Positions 42,278 through 49,606 of a DNA stretch of 64,000 bases are shown here, piece after piece (within the stretch, counting starts at the first letter, position 1; each line of letters begins with the position of its first letter). A program made the translations under genes and the position numbers. The stretch comes from DATJLY01 sp035518375 (GTDB lineage: Bacteria; Pseudomonadota; Alphaproteobacteria; ATCC43930; CGMCC-115725): NCBI GenBank assembly GCA_035518375.1, contig DATIXQ010000023.1, positions 1 through 64,000 on the forward strand, written 5' to 3'. A model generated the notes under the pieces. It saw only the letters and a program-made list of their open reading frames with translations. It had not been told where the DNA came from and searched no databases.

Positions 42278-42351
42278 GGCGCGCGCAGTATAGACCATGA
42301 TAAAAAAGGGGGCTTCCGGACGACGGGACAGGCCAGAGGAGAAGGAAACCG

Positions 42352-42870
42352 ATGGCGGATGTGCGATTCCTGCGGCGTGCGCCTGGTGGCGCCGCTGCGC
42401 GGGCAGGCGTGGCGCTCTTGGGTGCGGTCGCAATTGCGGGTGTCTGCGGTCTCGCTGCCGCCGATCCGCCGCTGACGGGCCCGTCCGACACCTACAAGCC
42501 GCGACTGGGCGACATCATGGGGGCGACGCAGCTGCGGCACATCAAGCTCTGGTACGCGGGCGCCGACCAGAACTGGGCGTTGGCGGGCTACGAGCTCGAA
42601 CAGATCAAGGACAGTTTCCAGGATGCGATGGTGCTCTATCCCGGCCTGCCAACGGCGAACATGCTGCCGATGGCGGGGCCGTCCACCGCGCTTGACGCCG
42701 CGATCAGGGCGAAGGACCGTAAGGCCTTCGCCCGCGCCTTCAACCAGATGACGGCGGCCTGCAACGCCTGTCACCAGTCGCAGGGCTACGGTGCGATCGT
42801 CATCAAGGTGCCGAATTCCTCGCCCTTCAGCGATGAAATGTTCCCGCCGAAAGGAGGCGGTGCGCAATGA
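42352..42870 (+). CDS. Exported monohaem c-type cytochrome-like protein
   Basis: The product has 172 aa. The signal peptide (AGVALLGAVAIAGVCGLAAA) is followed by a mostly helical domain with QLRHIKLWYAGADQNW and one haem-binding CNACH motif near residue 140. A C-terminal CXXCH on a helical domain recalls class II cytochromes (cytochrome c' and c556), but I cannot place it with certainty. A Met or His axial ligand is not obvious. GAGGAGAAGG precedes the ATG. It overlaps the cupin gene by four bases. Confidence 0.7.
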   Translation: MADVRFLRRAPGGAAARAGVALLGAVAIAGVCGLAAADPPLTGPSDTYKPRLGDIMGATQLRHIKLWYAGADQNWALAGYELEQIKDSFQDAMVLYPGLPTANMLPMAGPSTALDAAIRAKDRKAFARAFNQMTAACNACHQSQGYGAIVIKVPNSSPFSDEMFPPKGGGAQ

Positions 42871-43916
42871 GCAGCACGGATGGCGCACGCCAGGACTATT
42901 ACCGCCGCGTTAGCGCGTTGCCGCTGTCGCCGCTCTGGACGACGCGGCTCGTGCCGCCCGAGCCCAAGGACCAGGTGAAGGCGAAGCCCTATCTCTGGGA
43001 CTATGACGATGTCGTGCGGCCGGTGCTGATGGAGGCTGGTCCGCTCATCACCGCGAAGGAGGCGAACCGCCGCGTGCTCACGCTCGAGAATCCGGGGCTC
43101 GACGGCTCGCACCGAATCCTCGAATCGCTCTATGCCGGGCTTCAGCTTATCCTGCCCGGCGAGGTTGCGCCTGCGCACCGCCATTCGCCTTCGGCGCTCC
43201 GCTTCATCATCGAGGGCGAGGGCGCCTATACCGCGGTGAGCGGCGAGAAATCGATGATGCGGCGCGGCGACTTCATCATTACGCCGTCGATGACGTGGCA
43301 CGATCACGGGCACGAGGGAAGCGAGCCCGTGGTGTGGATGGACGGGCTCGACATTCCGATGCTCGGCCTCTACGGGCCGATGTTCTTCGACAATTACGGC
43401 GACGACCGCCATCCCGAGCGGCGTCCGCCGGGCGACAGCCGCGCGCGCTATGGCGCCAACATGCGGCCGGTCGGCGAAAGCTGGGAGAAGCCGGAATCGC
43501 CGATCTTCTCCTATCCCTACGAGCGCTCGCGCGAGGCGCTCGAGGCTCTGCGCAAGAGCGAGGAATGGGATCCTGCGGCGGGCGTGAAGCTCGAATATAT
43601 CGACCCGACGCGCGGTGGCTCTGCCATGCCCACGATCTCGACCTTCCTGCAGCTCCTGCCCAAGGGCTTTTCCGGCTCCACCTACCGCAGCACCGAGAAC
43701 ACGGTCTTCTCGCCGGTCGAGGGACGGGGCCGCATCATCGTCGGCGAAGGGACCGGTGCACACACGATGATGTGGAAGCCGCGCGACATCTTCGCGGTGC
43801 CATGCTGGGTTCCCTACCGGCTCGAATCCTCTGAGGACGCGGTCCTTTTCAGCTTCTCGGACCGCGTGGCGCAGCAGAAATTGGGTTTCTGGCGCGAGGA
43901 GCGGCCGAGGAACTAG
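42867..43916 (+). CDS. Bicupin dioxygenase, gentisate 1,2-dioxygenase-like
   Basis: The product has 349 aa with two cupin domains. In the first, APAHRHSPSALRFIIEGEG and the later TWHDHGHE supply the three-His iron site of gentisate dioxygenase-type ring-cleavage enzymes. The second (RGRIIVGEGTGAHTMMWKPRD) is degenerate in metal ligands, as is common. The ATG overlaps the cytochrome stop (ATGA). Ring cleavage of gentisate or salicylate-type acids is likely. The pairing with an exported cytochrome is odd because this enzyme has no export signal. Confidence 0.8.
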   Translation: MSSTDGARQDYYRRVSALPLSPLWTTRLVPPEPKDQVKAKPYLWDYDDVVRPVLMEAGPLITAKEANRRVLTLENPGLDGSHRILESLYAGLQLILPGEVAPAHRHSPSALRFIIEGEGAYTAVSGEKSMMRRGDFIITPSMTWHDHGHEGSEPVVWMDGLDIPMLGLYGPMFFDNYGDDRHPERRPPGDSRARYGANMRPVGESWEKPESPIFSYPYERSREALEALRKSEEWDPAAGVKLEYIDPTRGGSAMPTISTFLQLLPKGFSGSTYRSTENTVFSPVEGRGRIIVGEGTGAHTMMWKPRDIFAVPCWVPYRLESSEDAVLFSFSDRVAQQKLGFWREERPRN

Positions 43917-43922
43917 GACCCG

Positions 43923-43994
43923 CTGTCATTGCGAGGAGCCAGAGGCGACGAAGCAATCTCCGAGGAGATTGCTTCGCTCTGCTCGCAATGACAG
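43923..43994. repeat. 72-base imperfect palindrome, dispersed element type
   Basis: Outer arms CTGTCATTGCGAG (43923-43935) and CTCGCAATGACAG (43982-43994) match perfectly over 13 bases. Inner arms CGAAGCAATCT (43949-43959) and AGATTGCTTCG (43966-43976) match over 11 bases around a CCGAGG loop. Elements with this CATTGCGAG core occur in many copies in other alphaproteobacterial chromosomes. Placed between convergent genes it could stop transcription on both strands. Confidence 0.75.
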
Positions 43995-44006
43995 AAGGAA
44001 GGCGGC

Positions 44007-44735
44007 CTAGATCCTTCCGGCGAACGCGTCGGCGATGAAATTGTGCGCCAGGTTGTAGCCGTGCCGCGTCGTCGGCTCGTGATAGACGGCGGCGCCGGGG
44101 CGGTTCGCGGGGGGATCGGTGAAGGCGTGGACGACACCGCCCCACATCAGCATGGCCCAGCGCGCGCCGGCCGCGTCCATCTCGGCCTCGAGCGCGTCGC
44201 GCTCGGCCTTGGGCGCGATTGGATCGGCGGCGCCGTGCACCACCAGGACCGCGGCCTTCACCTCGCCCTTTTTGGCTGGGAGTGGTGTCGCGAGCGAGCC
44301 GTGCATCGAGACGACCGCCTGCACATCGGCGCCCGCGCGCGCGAGGTCGAGCACGTTGGCGCCGCCGAAGCAATAGCCGATCGCGGCACGCTTGCGCCGG
44401 TCGCCGAGATCGCGCTTTTCGGTCTCCTTCAGCATCGTGTCAAAGGCGGCGACGATACGGCGCCGGGTCTCGCCCGCGTCCTTCATGAGCCCGGCCAGGA
44501 ACTCCATCGGGTTTTCCTTGCCGGTCGGGCGCTTGCCCTCGCCGTACATGTCGGCGACGAATACGATGTAGCGGTCGCCCGCGAGCTGTCGCGCGACATC
44601 GGTCGCGTTGGGAACGATCCCGAGCCAATTGGGCGCCATCAGCAGGAGCGGCCGCACGGTGCGGGTTTCCTCATAGACGAGCTGGCCCTGGCAGTTGAGC
44701 CCGGACACGGAATAATTGACGGCTTCGACCTTCAT
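44007..44735 (-). CDS. Dienelactone hydrolase family protein
   Basis: The product has 242 aa in an alpha/beta hydrolase fold. The nucleophile is Cys in AAIGYCFGGANV, with Asp in VHGAADPI and His in GGVVHAFTDP. A Cys nucleophile is the mark of dienelactone hydrolase, which opens chlorinated or plain dienelactones from catechol breakdown. Many relatives act on other esters. It converges with the gentisate dioxygenase-like gene across the palindrome and diverges from hyuB. Confidence 0.87.
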   Translation of the reverse strand: MKVEAVNYSVSGLNCQGQLVYEETRTVRPLLLMAPNWLGIVPNATDVARQLAGDRYIVFVADMYGEGKRPTGKENPMEFLAGLMKDAGETRRRIVAAFDTMLKETEKRDLGDRRKRAAIGYCFGGANVLDLARAGADVQAVVSMHGSLATPLPAKKGEVKAAVLVVHGAADPIAPKAERDALEAEMDAAGARWAMLMWGGVVHAFTDPPANRPGAAVYHEPTTRHGYNLAHNFIADAFAGRI

Positions 44736-44805
44736 CGGTGCCTCCCTGGCAAAATCCCGGGCCCATCCAAGACCGCCGCTCGCCCGAGCGCAAGTCAGTC
44801 CCGCG

Positions 44806-44835
44806 ACAGAATTTTTTCGTACACTCGGCTATACT
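44806..44835 (+). promoter_or_regulatory. Putative promoter of the hydantoinase B gene
   Basis: TATACT at 44830-44835 is a good -10 box. Upstream, ACAGAA at 44806-44811 stands 18 bases away and is only a weak -35. Transcription would begin around 44842, a few bases before a nine-residue reading frame. Confidence 0.35.
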
Positions 44836-44845
44836 CGCGGGCACC

Positions 44846-44875
44846 ATGTTCCGCGCTGCGAAGGAGCTGCCTTAG
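44846..44875 (+). CDS. Possible nine-residue leader peptide before hyuB
   Basis: ATG at 44846 opens a frame encoding MFRAAKELP that stops at TAG, immediately followed by the hydantoinase ATG. The AAGGAG serving the main gene lies inside this frame (44864-44869). Translation of the peptide would carry ribosomes to the next start. It has no ribosome binding site of its own, so it may be chance. Confidence 0.25.
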   Translation: MFRAAKELP

Positions 44876-46645
44876 ATGAACCCGCCGTTCGAATTTTCCC
44901 GGCGCGGGGCCGATCCGGTCGTGACCGAGATCGTGCGCAACGGCGTCATTGCCGTGACCGAGGAAATGAAGACGAACCTCATGCGCACGGCCTACAACAT
45001 GATCATCTACGAGGCCTTGGACTTCACCACCGGCCTCTTCACGCCGAAGGGCGAGACCGTCTCGATCGGCATCGGGCTCCCGACCTTCATTCGCGGCATG
45101 GCCGAGACGATCCGGGCCGAGCTCCGCCATTTCGGGCCGGACGGGATCGAGCCCGGCGACATCCTCATCACGAATGACGCCTATACGACCGGAAGCCATC
45201 TCTATCACATCACGCTGACGCTCCCGATCTTCCACAAAAAGACGCTCGTCGGATTTTCGTGCTGCATGGCGCACTGGATCGATATCGGCGGCACCATCGG
45301 CGGCATCACGACCGACATCTATTCCGAAGGGCTGCAGGTGCCGTTTCTGAAGCTCTACAAGGCCGGCAAGATCAACCAGGACCTCGTCGATATCATCCGC
45401 ATGAATGTGCGCATCCCGACGCGCGCCTTGGGCGATCTCCGCGCGCAGGTGACGGCGGTAAAGACCGGCGAACGGCGGTTCCTCGAGCTCGTCGAGCGCT
45501 ATGGCCGCGACGAGGTGGCAGCCGCGATCGCCGCCATCATGGACCAGTGCGAGACCAAGGCACGCGAGCGCACGCGCTCTATCCCTAACGGCACCTATGA
45601 GGCCGAATCCTACATGGACGACGATGGGATCGATGTCGGCAAGCGCGTGCCGATCAAGGTCAAAGTGAATGTCGCCGACGACGAAATGACGATCGATCTC
45701 AGCGACGTGTCGCAGCAAGTGCGCGGCTTTTTCAATTCGGGCGCCACGACGGGACTCGGTTGCACCCAGGTCGCCTATAAATGCGTGACCTCGCCGCGCG
45801 ACTATCCGATCAATGACGGCTCGTTCCGCAGCCTCAAGTCGATCGTGCCCGCGGGCCGCGTCGTGAGCGCCACGCGCCCTGCGCCGATGCGGCAATGGAT
45901 GACCTTTCCGATGACGATCATCGACACGGTCTTCAAGGCGCTCGCGCCCGCCATCCCCGACCGCGTCATCGCCGGCCATCATGCCGATCTCATGAGCGCC
46001 AACATCCACGGTATCGACCCGAAGAAGCGCGAGTTCTTCATCGGCGGCTTCGGGCCCTTGGGCGGCGGCTGGGGCGCCAAGCGCAGTGAGGACGGCGTCT
46101 CCGCCACCGTCTGCCTCAATGACGGCGACACGCACAACGCGCCTTGCGAGCAGGTCGAGACGAAGATCCCCGTCGTCGTCGAGCGCCATTCGCTCGTTAC
46201 GGATTCGGGCGGCGCTGGCAAGCATCGCGGCGGACTCGGCGTCGAGCGGCTCGTGCGCGTGCTTGCGCCGGTCGTGTGCAACAGCCGTATCGATCGTGTC
46301 CATTGCAAGCCGTGGGGGCTCGAGGGCGGCCTCGATGCCACCGGCAACGAGCTCGCGGTGAAGCGCAACGGCGTGTGGAAATCGGATTATCCGAACGCCA
46401 AGGTCTCATACATCGATTTGAAGCCGGGCGATGCCTATAGCATCCGCTCTGGTGGTGGCGGCGGCTATGGGCCGCCGTGGCAGCGCGCGCTCGAGAAGGT
46501 GCAGGAGGACGTGCGCCAAGGCTATGTGAGCCTGGAACAGGCGGAGAAGCTTTACGGGGTCGTGCTCGACCCCGAGACGCTCGCGCCGAATTTCGCAGCC
46601 ACCGAGCGGCTCCGCGCCGAGATGAGCCAGGCTGGTGCCGCATGA
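44876..46645 (+). CDS. Hydantoinase B/oxoprolinase family protein
   Basis: The product has 589 aa spanning a full HyuB subunit. Recognisable segments are ITEEMKTNLMRTAYN-like VTEEMKTNLMRTAYN, GDILITNDAYTTGSHL, the LSDVSQQVRGFFNSG stretch and the IRSGGGGGYGPPWQR end. HyuB normally works with the ATP-dependent HyuA to open hydantoin or oxoproline rings, or forms part of acetone/acetophenone carboxylases. No HyuA is found next to it. Its stop overlaps the OYE-like gene by four bases. The substrate is unknown. Confidence 0.87.
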   Translation: MNPPFEFSRRGADPVVTEIVRNGVIAVTEEMKTNLMRTAYNMIIYEALDFTTGLFTPKGETVSIGIGLPTFIRGMAETIRAELRHFGPDGIEPGDILITNDAYTTGSHLYHITLTLPIFHKKTLVGFSCCMAHWIDIGGTIGGITTDIYSEGLQVPFLKLYKAGKINQDLVDIIRMNVRIPTRALGDLRAQVTAVKTGERRFLELVERYGRDEVAAAIAAIMDQCETKARERTRSIPNGTYEAESYMDDDGIDVGKRVPIKVKVNVADDEMTIDLSDVSQQVRGFFNSGATTGLGCTQVAYKCVTSPRDYPINDGSFRSLKSIVPAGRVVSATRPAPMRQWMTFPMTIIDTVFKALAPAIPDRVIAGHHADLMSANIHGIDPKKREFFIGGFGPLGGGWGAKRSEDGVSATVCLNDGDTHNAPCEQVETKIPVVVERHSLVTDSGGAGKHRGGLGVERLVRVLAPVVCNSRIDRVHCKPWGLEGGLDATGNELAVKRNGVWKSDYPNAKVSYIDLKPGDAYSIRSGGGGGYGPPWQRALEKVQEDVRQGYVSLEQAEKLYGVVLDPETLAPNFAATERLRAEMSQAGAA

Positions 46646-47733
46646 GCCTCCTGCTCGAGCCCATCCGGATCGGACCGTTCGCGCTTCGGAATCGCGTGGT
46701 CATGGCGCCGATGCAGCGCGCACGCAACGACGCCGAGCGCGTGCCGACCGACATTATGTGCCAATACTATGTCCAGCGCGCATCAATGGGGCTCCTCATC
46801 TCGGAAGCCTCGAGCGTATCGCCCATTAGCGTCGGGCGCCCCGGCGCGGCCGCGATCTTCCGCGACGCGCAAGCCGCGGGTTGGTCGCGCGTCGCCGCTG
46901 CTGTCCACGCGGCGGGCGCCACCATGTTCCAGCAGCTCTATCACCTCGGCCGCAAATCCGATCCCTCGCGCATGCCGGCGGGCGAGACGCCGGTCTCGGC
47001 TTCGGCCGTGCCGGCGAAGGGTCAGGTGAATGGCGTCAATGGCCCGGTCGAGTTCGCGACGCCGCGCCCGCTTGCAACCGACGAGGTCGCGGGCGTTGTT
47101 GCTCAGTTCCGCGCGGCCGCGCGCAACGCGCGCGCGGCCGGCATGGACGGGATCGAGATCCACGGCGCCAACGGCTACCTCATCATGCAGTTCCTCTGCG
47201 ATGTCACCAACAAGCGCACCGATCGCTATGGCGGCAGCATCGCCAACCGCGTGCGGTTCTTGCAGGAGATCGTGGCAGCCATTACCGAGGAGGTGGGAAA
47301 GGATCGGCTTGGCGTGCGCATCTCGCCGCATTTCCGCACTGACGGCATCGGCGACAGTGACGCACCCGCGCTTTTTCTCCATGTCGCGGCGATGTTAAAG
47401 GAACAGGGCGTGGCCTATCTCCACGTCATTGAGGCAGACCATCCTGGCACCGGGCAGTCGCCGCCGGACGGCATGCGGCGGCTTGCCCCGGAGCTGCGCC
47501 GCGCCTTCGGCGGGCCCACGATCGTCAATGGCGGCTATACGCTCGAAAGTGCCGAGCGCGCGCTCGCCGCCGGCGCGGCCGATGCCGTGTCCTTCGCTGC
47601 GCTCGCGATCGCCAATCCCGATTTGCCAGACCGGCTCCGCCGCAGTGCTGGGCTCAACAAGCCCGACCAAGCGACCTTCTACGACGGCGGCGCCAAGGGC
47701 TATATTGACTATCCGGCGCTAGCGCCGGCCTGA
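46642..47733 (+). CDS. NADH:flavin oxidoreductase, Old Yellow Enzyme family
   Basis: The product has 363 aa. It opens LEPIRIGPFALRNRVVMAPM. The flavin and substrate pocket shows GIEIHGANGYLIMQFL, TDRYGGSIANRVRF and the phosphate-binding INGGYT-like VNGGYTLESAE. These enzymes reduce activated C=C bonds with FMN. The start overlaps hyuB, so a reduction step coupled to ring opening is plausible. The last 25 bases overlap the convergent glycosyltransferase gene. The length is typical of the short form without an iron-sulfur domain. Confidence 0.92.
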   Translation: MSLLLEPIRIGPFALRNRVVMAPMQRARNDAERVPTDIMCQYYVQRASMGLLISEASSVSPISVGRPGAAAIFRDAQAAGWSRVAAAVHAAGATMFQQLYHLGRKSDPSRMPAGETPVSASAVPAKGQVNGVNGPVEFATPRPLATDEVAGVVAQFRAAARNARAAGMDGIEIHGANGYLIMQFLCDVTNKRTDRYGGSIANRVRFLQEIVAAITEEVGKDRLGVRISPHFRTDGIGDSDAPALFLHVAAMLKEQGVAYLHVIEADHPGTGQSPPDGMRRLAPELRRAFGGPTIVNGGYTLESAERALAAGAADAVSFAALAIANPDLPDRLRRSAGLNKPDQATFYDGGAKGYIDYPALAPA

Positions 47734-48755
47734 GCCATGGCCTGAACTGCGGCGCTTTCGCGCAGCGGGCGGCAGTTGGCGATGAACTGCGCCGCACTCT
47801 TCTGCCACGAGCGCGCGAGGGCGAACTCGCGGCATTGAGCACGCGAGAGCGCGAGCGCCTTCACGCAAGCCGCGCGCAAATCCTCGTCGAGGATGCCGAC
47901 AGGATGGTCGTCGATCACGTCCTTCGGCCCCATCACAGGATAGGCCGCCACGGGGACGCCGCAAGCAAGCGCCTCGAGCTGCACGATGCCGAACGTGTCG
48001 GTACGGCTCGGGAAGACAAAGACGTCGGCAGCGGCGATATGTGCGGCCAGTGTCTCGCCCTCGAGCGTGCCGAGAAAATGCGCGCGAGGGAAGCGGCGCT
48101 CGAGTTCGGCGCGCTGCGGACCATCGCCGATCACGACCTTCGAGCCAGGAAGGTCGAGCCCGAGGAAGGACGGCAGGTTCTTCTCGACTGCGACACGGCC
48201 GACGCTGAGGAAGATCGGCCGCGGCAACTCGAGCGCCGCGGCGCGCTCGGGCGCGAATAGCTCGGTGTCGACCCCGCGCGTCCACATGACGAGATTGCGG
48301 AAGCCGCGGGCCGTAAGCTCCTCGCGCAGCGAAGCGGTGGAGATCATCGTCGCGCGCGCCGCCGCATGGAAGCGGCGCAGCACCGCATAGCTCCACGAAT
48401 CCGGAATCGGCACGCGCGCGGAGATGTATTCCGGAAATTTCGTCATGAAGCTCGTGGTGAAGGAGAGGCCGTTCTTCATGCAATAGCGCCGCGCGTAGAC
48501 GCCGATCGGGCCTTCGGTGGCAATGTGGAGGCAATCGGGCGCGGCGTGCTCGATGCGGCGGGCAATCTCGCGCGCGGTGGGGATCGCGAGACGCACGCTC
48601 GAGTACGTCGGCAGTGCGAAGGAGGGAAACCCTTCGGGCGTGAGGAACTGGATCTCGGTGCCGAGCCGCCGCGCCTGCGCGGCCAATGACTCGAGGCTGC
48701 GCACGACGCCGTTCACTTGCGGATACCACGCGTCGGTGGCGATGAGGATGCGCAT
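47709..48755 (-). CDS. GT4 family glycosyltransferase
   Basis: The product has 348 aa in a GT-B fold. It opens ILIATDAWYPQVNGVVRSLE. The donor-binding part contains FLSVGRVAVEKN and the Glu-X7-Glu-like stretch SRTDTFGIVQLEALACG. Close relatives transfer sugars from nucleotide donors to lipids (diacylglycerol, PI) in bacteria. The stop of psd abuts its start directly, so lipid glycosylation is the natural reading. There is no signal or membrane helix; it probably works at the inner face of the membrane. Confidence 0.87.
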   Translation of the reverse strand: MRILIATDAWYPQVNGVVRSLESLAAQARRLGTEIQFLTPEGFPSFALPTYSSVRLAIPTAREIARRIEHAAPDCLHIATEGPIGVYARRYCMKNGLSFTTSFMTKFPEYISARVPIPDSWSYAVLRRFHAAARATMISTASLREELTARGFRNLVMWTRGVDTELFAPERAAALELPRPIFLSVGRVAVEKNLPSFLGLDLPGSKVVIGDGPQRAELERRFPRAHFLGTLEGETLAAHIAAADVFVFPSRTDTFGIVQLEALACGVPVAAYPVMGPKDVIDDHPVGILDEDLRAACVKALALSRAQCREFALARSWQKSAAQFIANCRPLRESAAVQAMAQAGASAG

Positions 48756-49571
48756 TTACGTCTTCCTCAGCAGCGGGCGGCCCATTCGAATCGCGGCGCC
48801 CTCGCGCACACCGTCGCAGAGCGCAAAGTGATCGGGCGCCAAAACGATGATGGTCGAGCCGTGCTCAAACCAACCCATCTCTTCGCCCTTGTCGTAGGAC
48901 GCGCGGGCGTGAAGGCGGATGCCGGCGACGAGAATCGCCGCGACCGGCACGAGCGTCAGCCTGGCTTCGCACTCCTTGAGAGCGCATTCGACAACGGCGC
49001 GCTCGTTGCGGCAGAACAGCTTTTCGATCCGCCGCACCGCGATGGGGTTGACGTTCCACGCATCCCCCGCGATCCGCGTCACGCGGCGGACGACCAAGTC
49101 GCCGGGCGCGTGAAAGCGGTGATACATGCTCGCGGTAAGCCGAAGTGTGACGAACCGCCCGCCGGCATAGCTTTCGGCGAGCGCCGAATCGTGGACTAGC
49201 TCGGCGAGCGTGTAGGTCAGCCCTTTCGCCTGGATGAGGGTGCTGCCGGCGATTGCGCCACAGGTGCCGACGAGCGCGTCGCATGGACTCGTCAGGATTG
49301 CGGGATCGGGCTCGATGGGCCGCGCGCCCTCTTTCAGGCGCCGGGTGAAGCAGGCGTGGAGGCTCGCAAAGCGCGACTCAGCCGAGTCGCTCAAGTCGAG
49401 ATCGGCGAAGAGTCGCCAGAACCCGATACCAGCGCGGGCCAAGAGCGGGTTTTCGATTCGGCTTAGATGTCCGAACAGGCGAGTCGCGAGGCGGCGCGGG
49501 ATGCGGTTCGTGAGGAGGAAGTTTAATTCCTCGAGCAGCGAAATTTTCGCGCTCGGCGCGGCTTCTGTCAT
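48756..49571 (-). CDS. psd: Phosphatidylserine decarboxylase
   Basis: The product has 271 aa and makes phosphatidylethanolamine. The self-cleavage site is HGST at residues 237-240, where Ser239 becomes the pyruvoyl group. The upstream YHRFHAPGD and FEHGSTIIVLAP segments are typical. Most related enzymes carry LGST, so His before GST is a small variation. It lies directly before the glycosyltransferase, which shares its transcript. The divergent start with the aminotransferase leaves only 35 bases between them. Confidence 0.92.
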   Translation of the reverse strand: MTEAAPSAKISLLEELNFLLTNRIPRRLATRLFGHLSRIENPLLARAGIGFWRLFADLDLSDSAESRFASLHACFTRRLKEGARPIEPDPAILTSPCDALVGTCGAIAGSTLIQAKGLTYTLAELVHDSALAESYAGGRFVTLRLTASMYHRFHAPGDLVVRRVTRIAGDAWNVNPIAVRRIEKLFCRNERAVVECALKECEARLTLVPVAAILVAGIRLHARASYDKGEEMGWFEHGSTIIVLAPDHFALCDGVREGAAIRMGRPLLRKT

Positions 49572-49606
49572 CGGTTTGTAAAACTCGGCGCGTAAGGGGG
49601 TGGGTC

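Noticed and set aside
42278..42298. Start of the AI-2E family gene at 42298
   Set aside because: That ATG lies on the wrong side of the TATACT box, and the seven added residues are not part of the family's N-terminus. It is not fully excluded.
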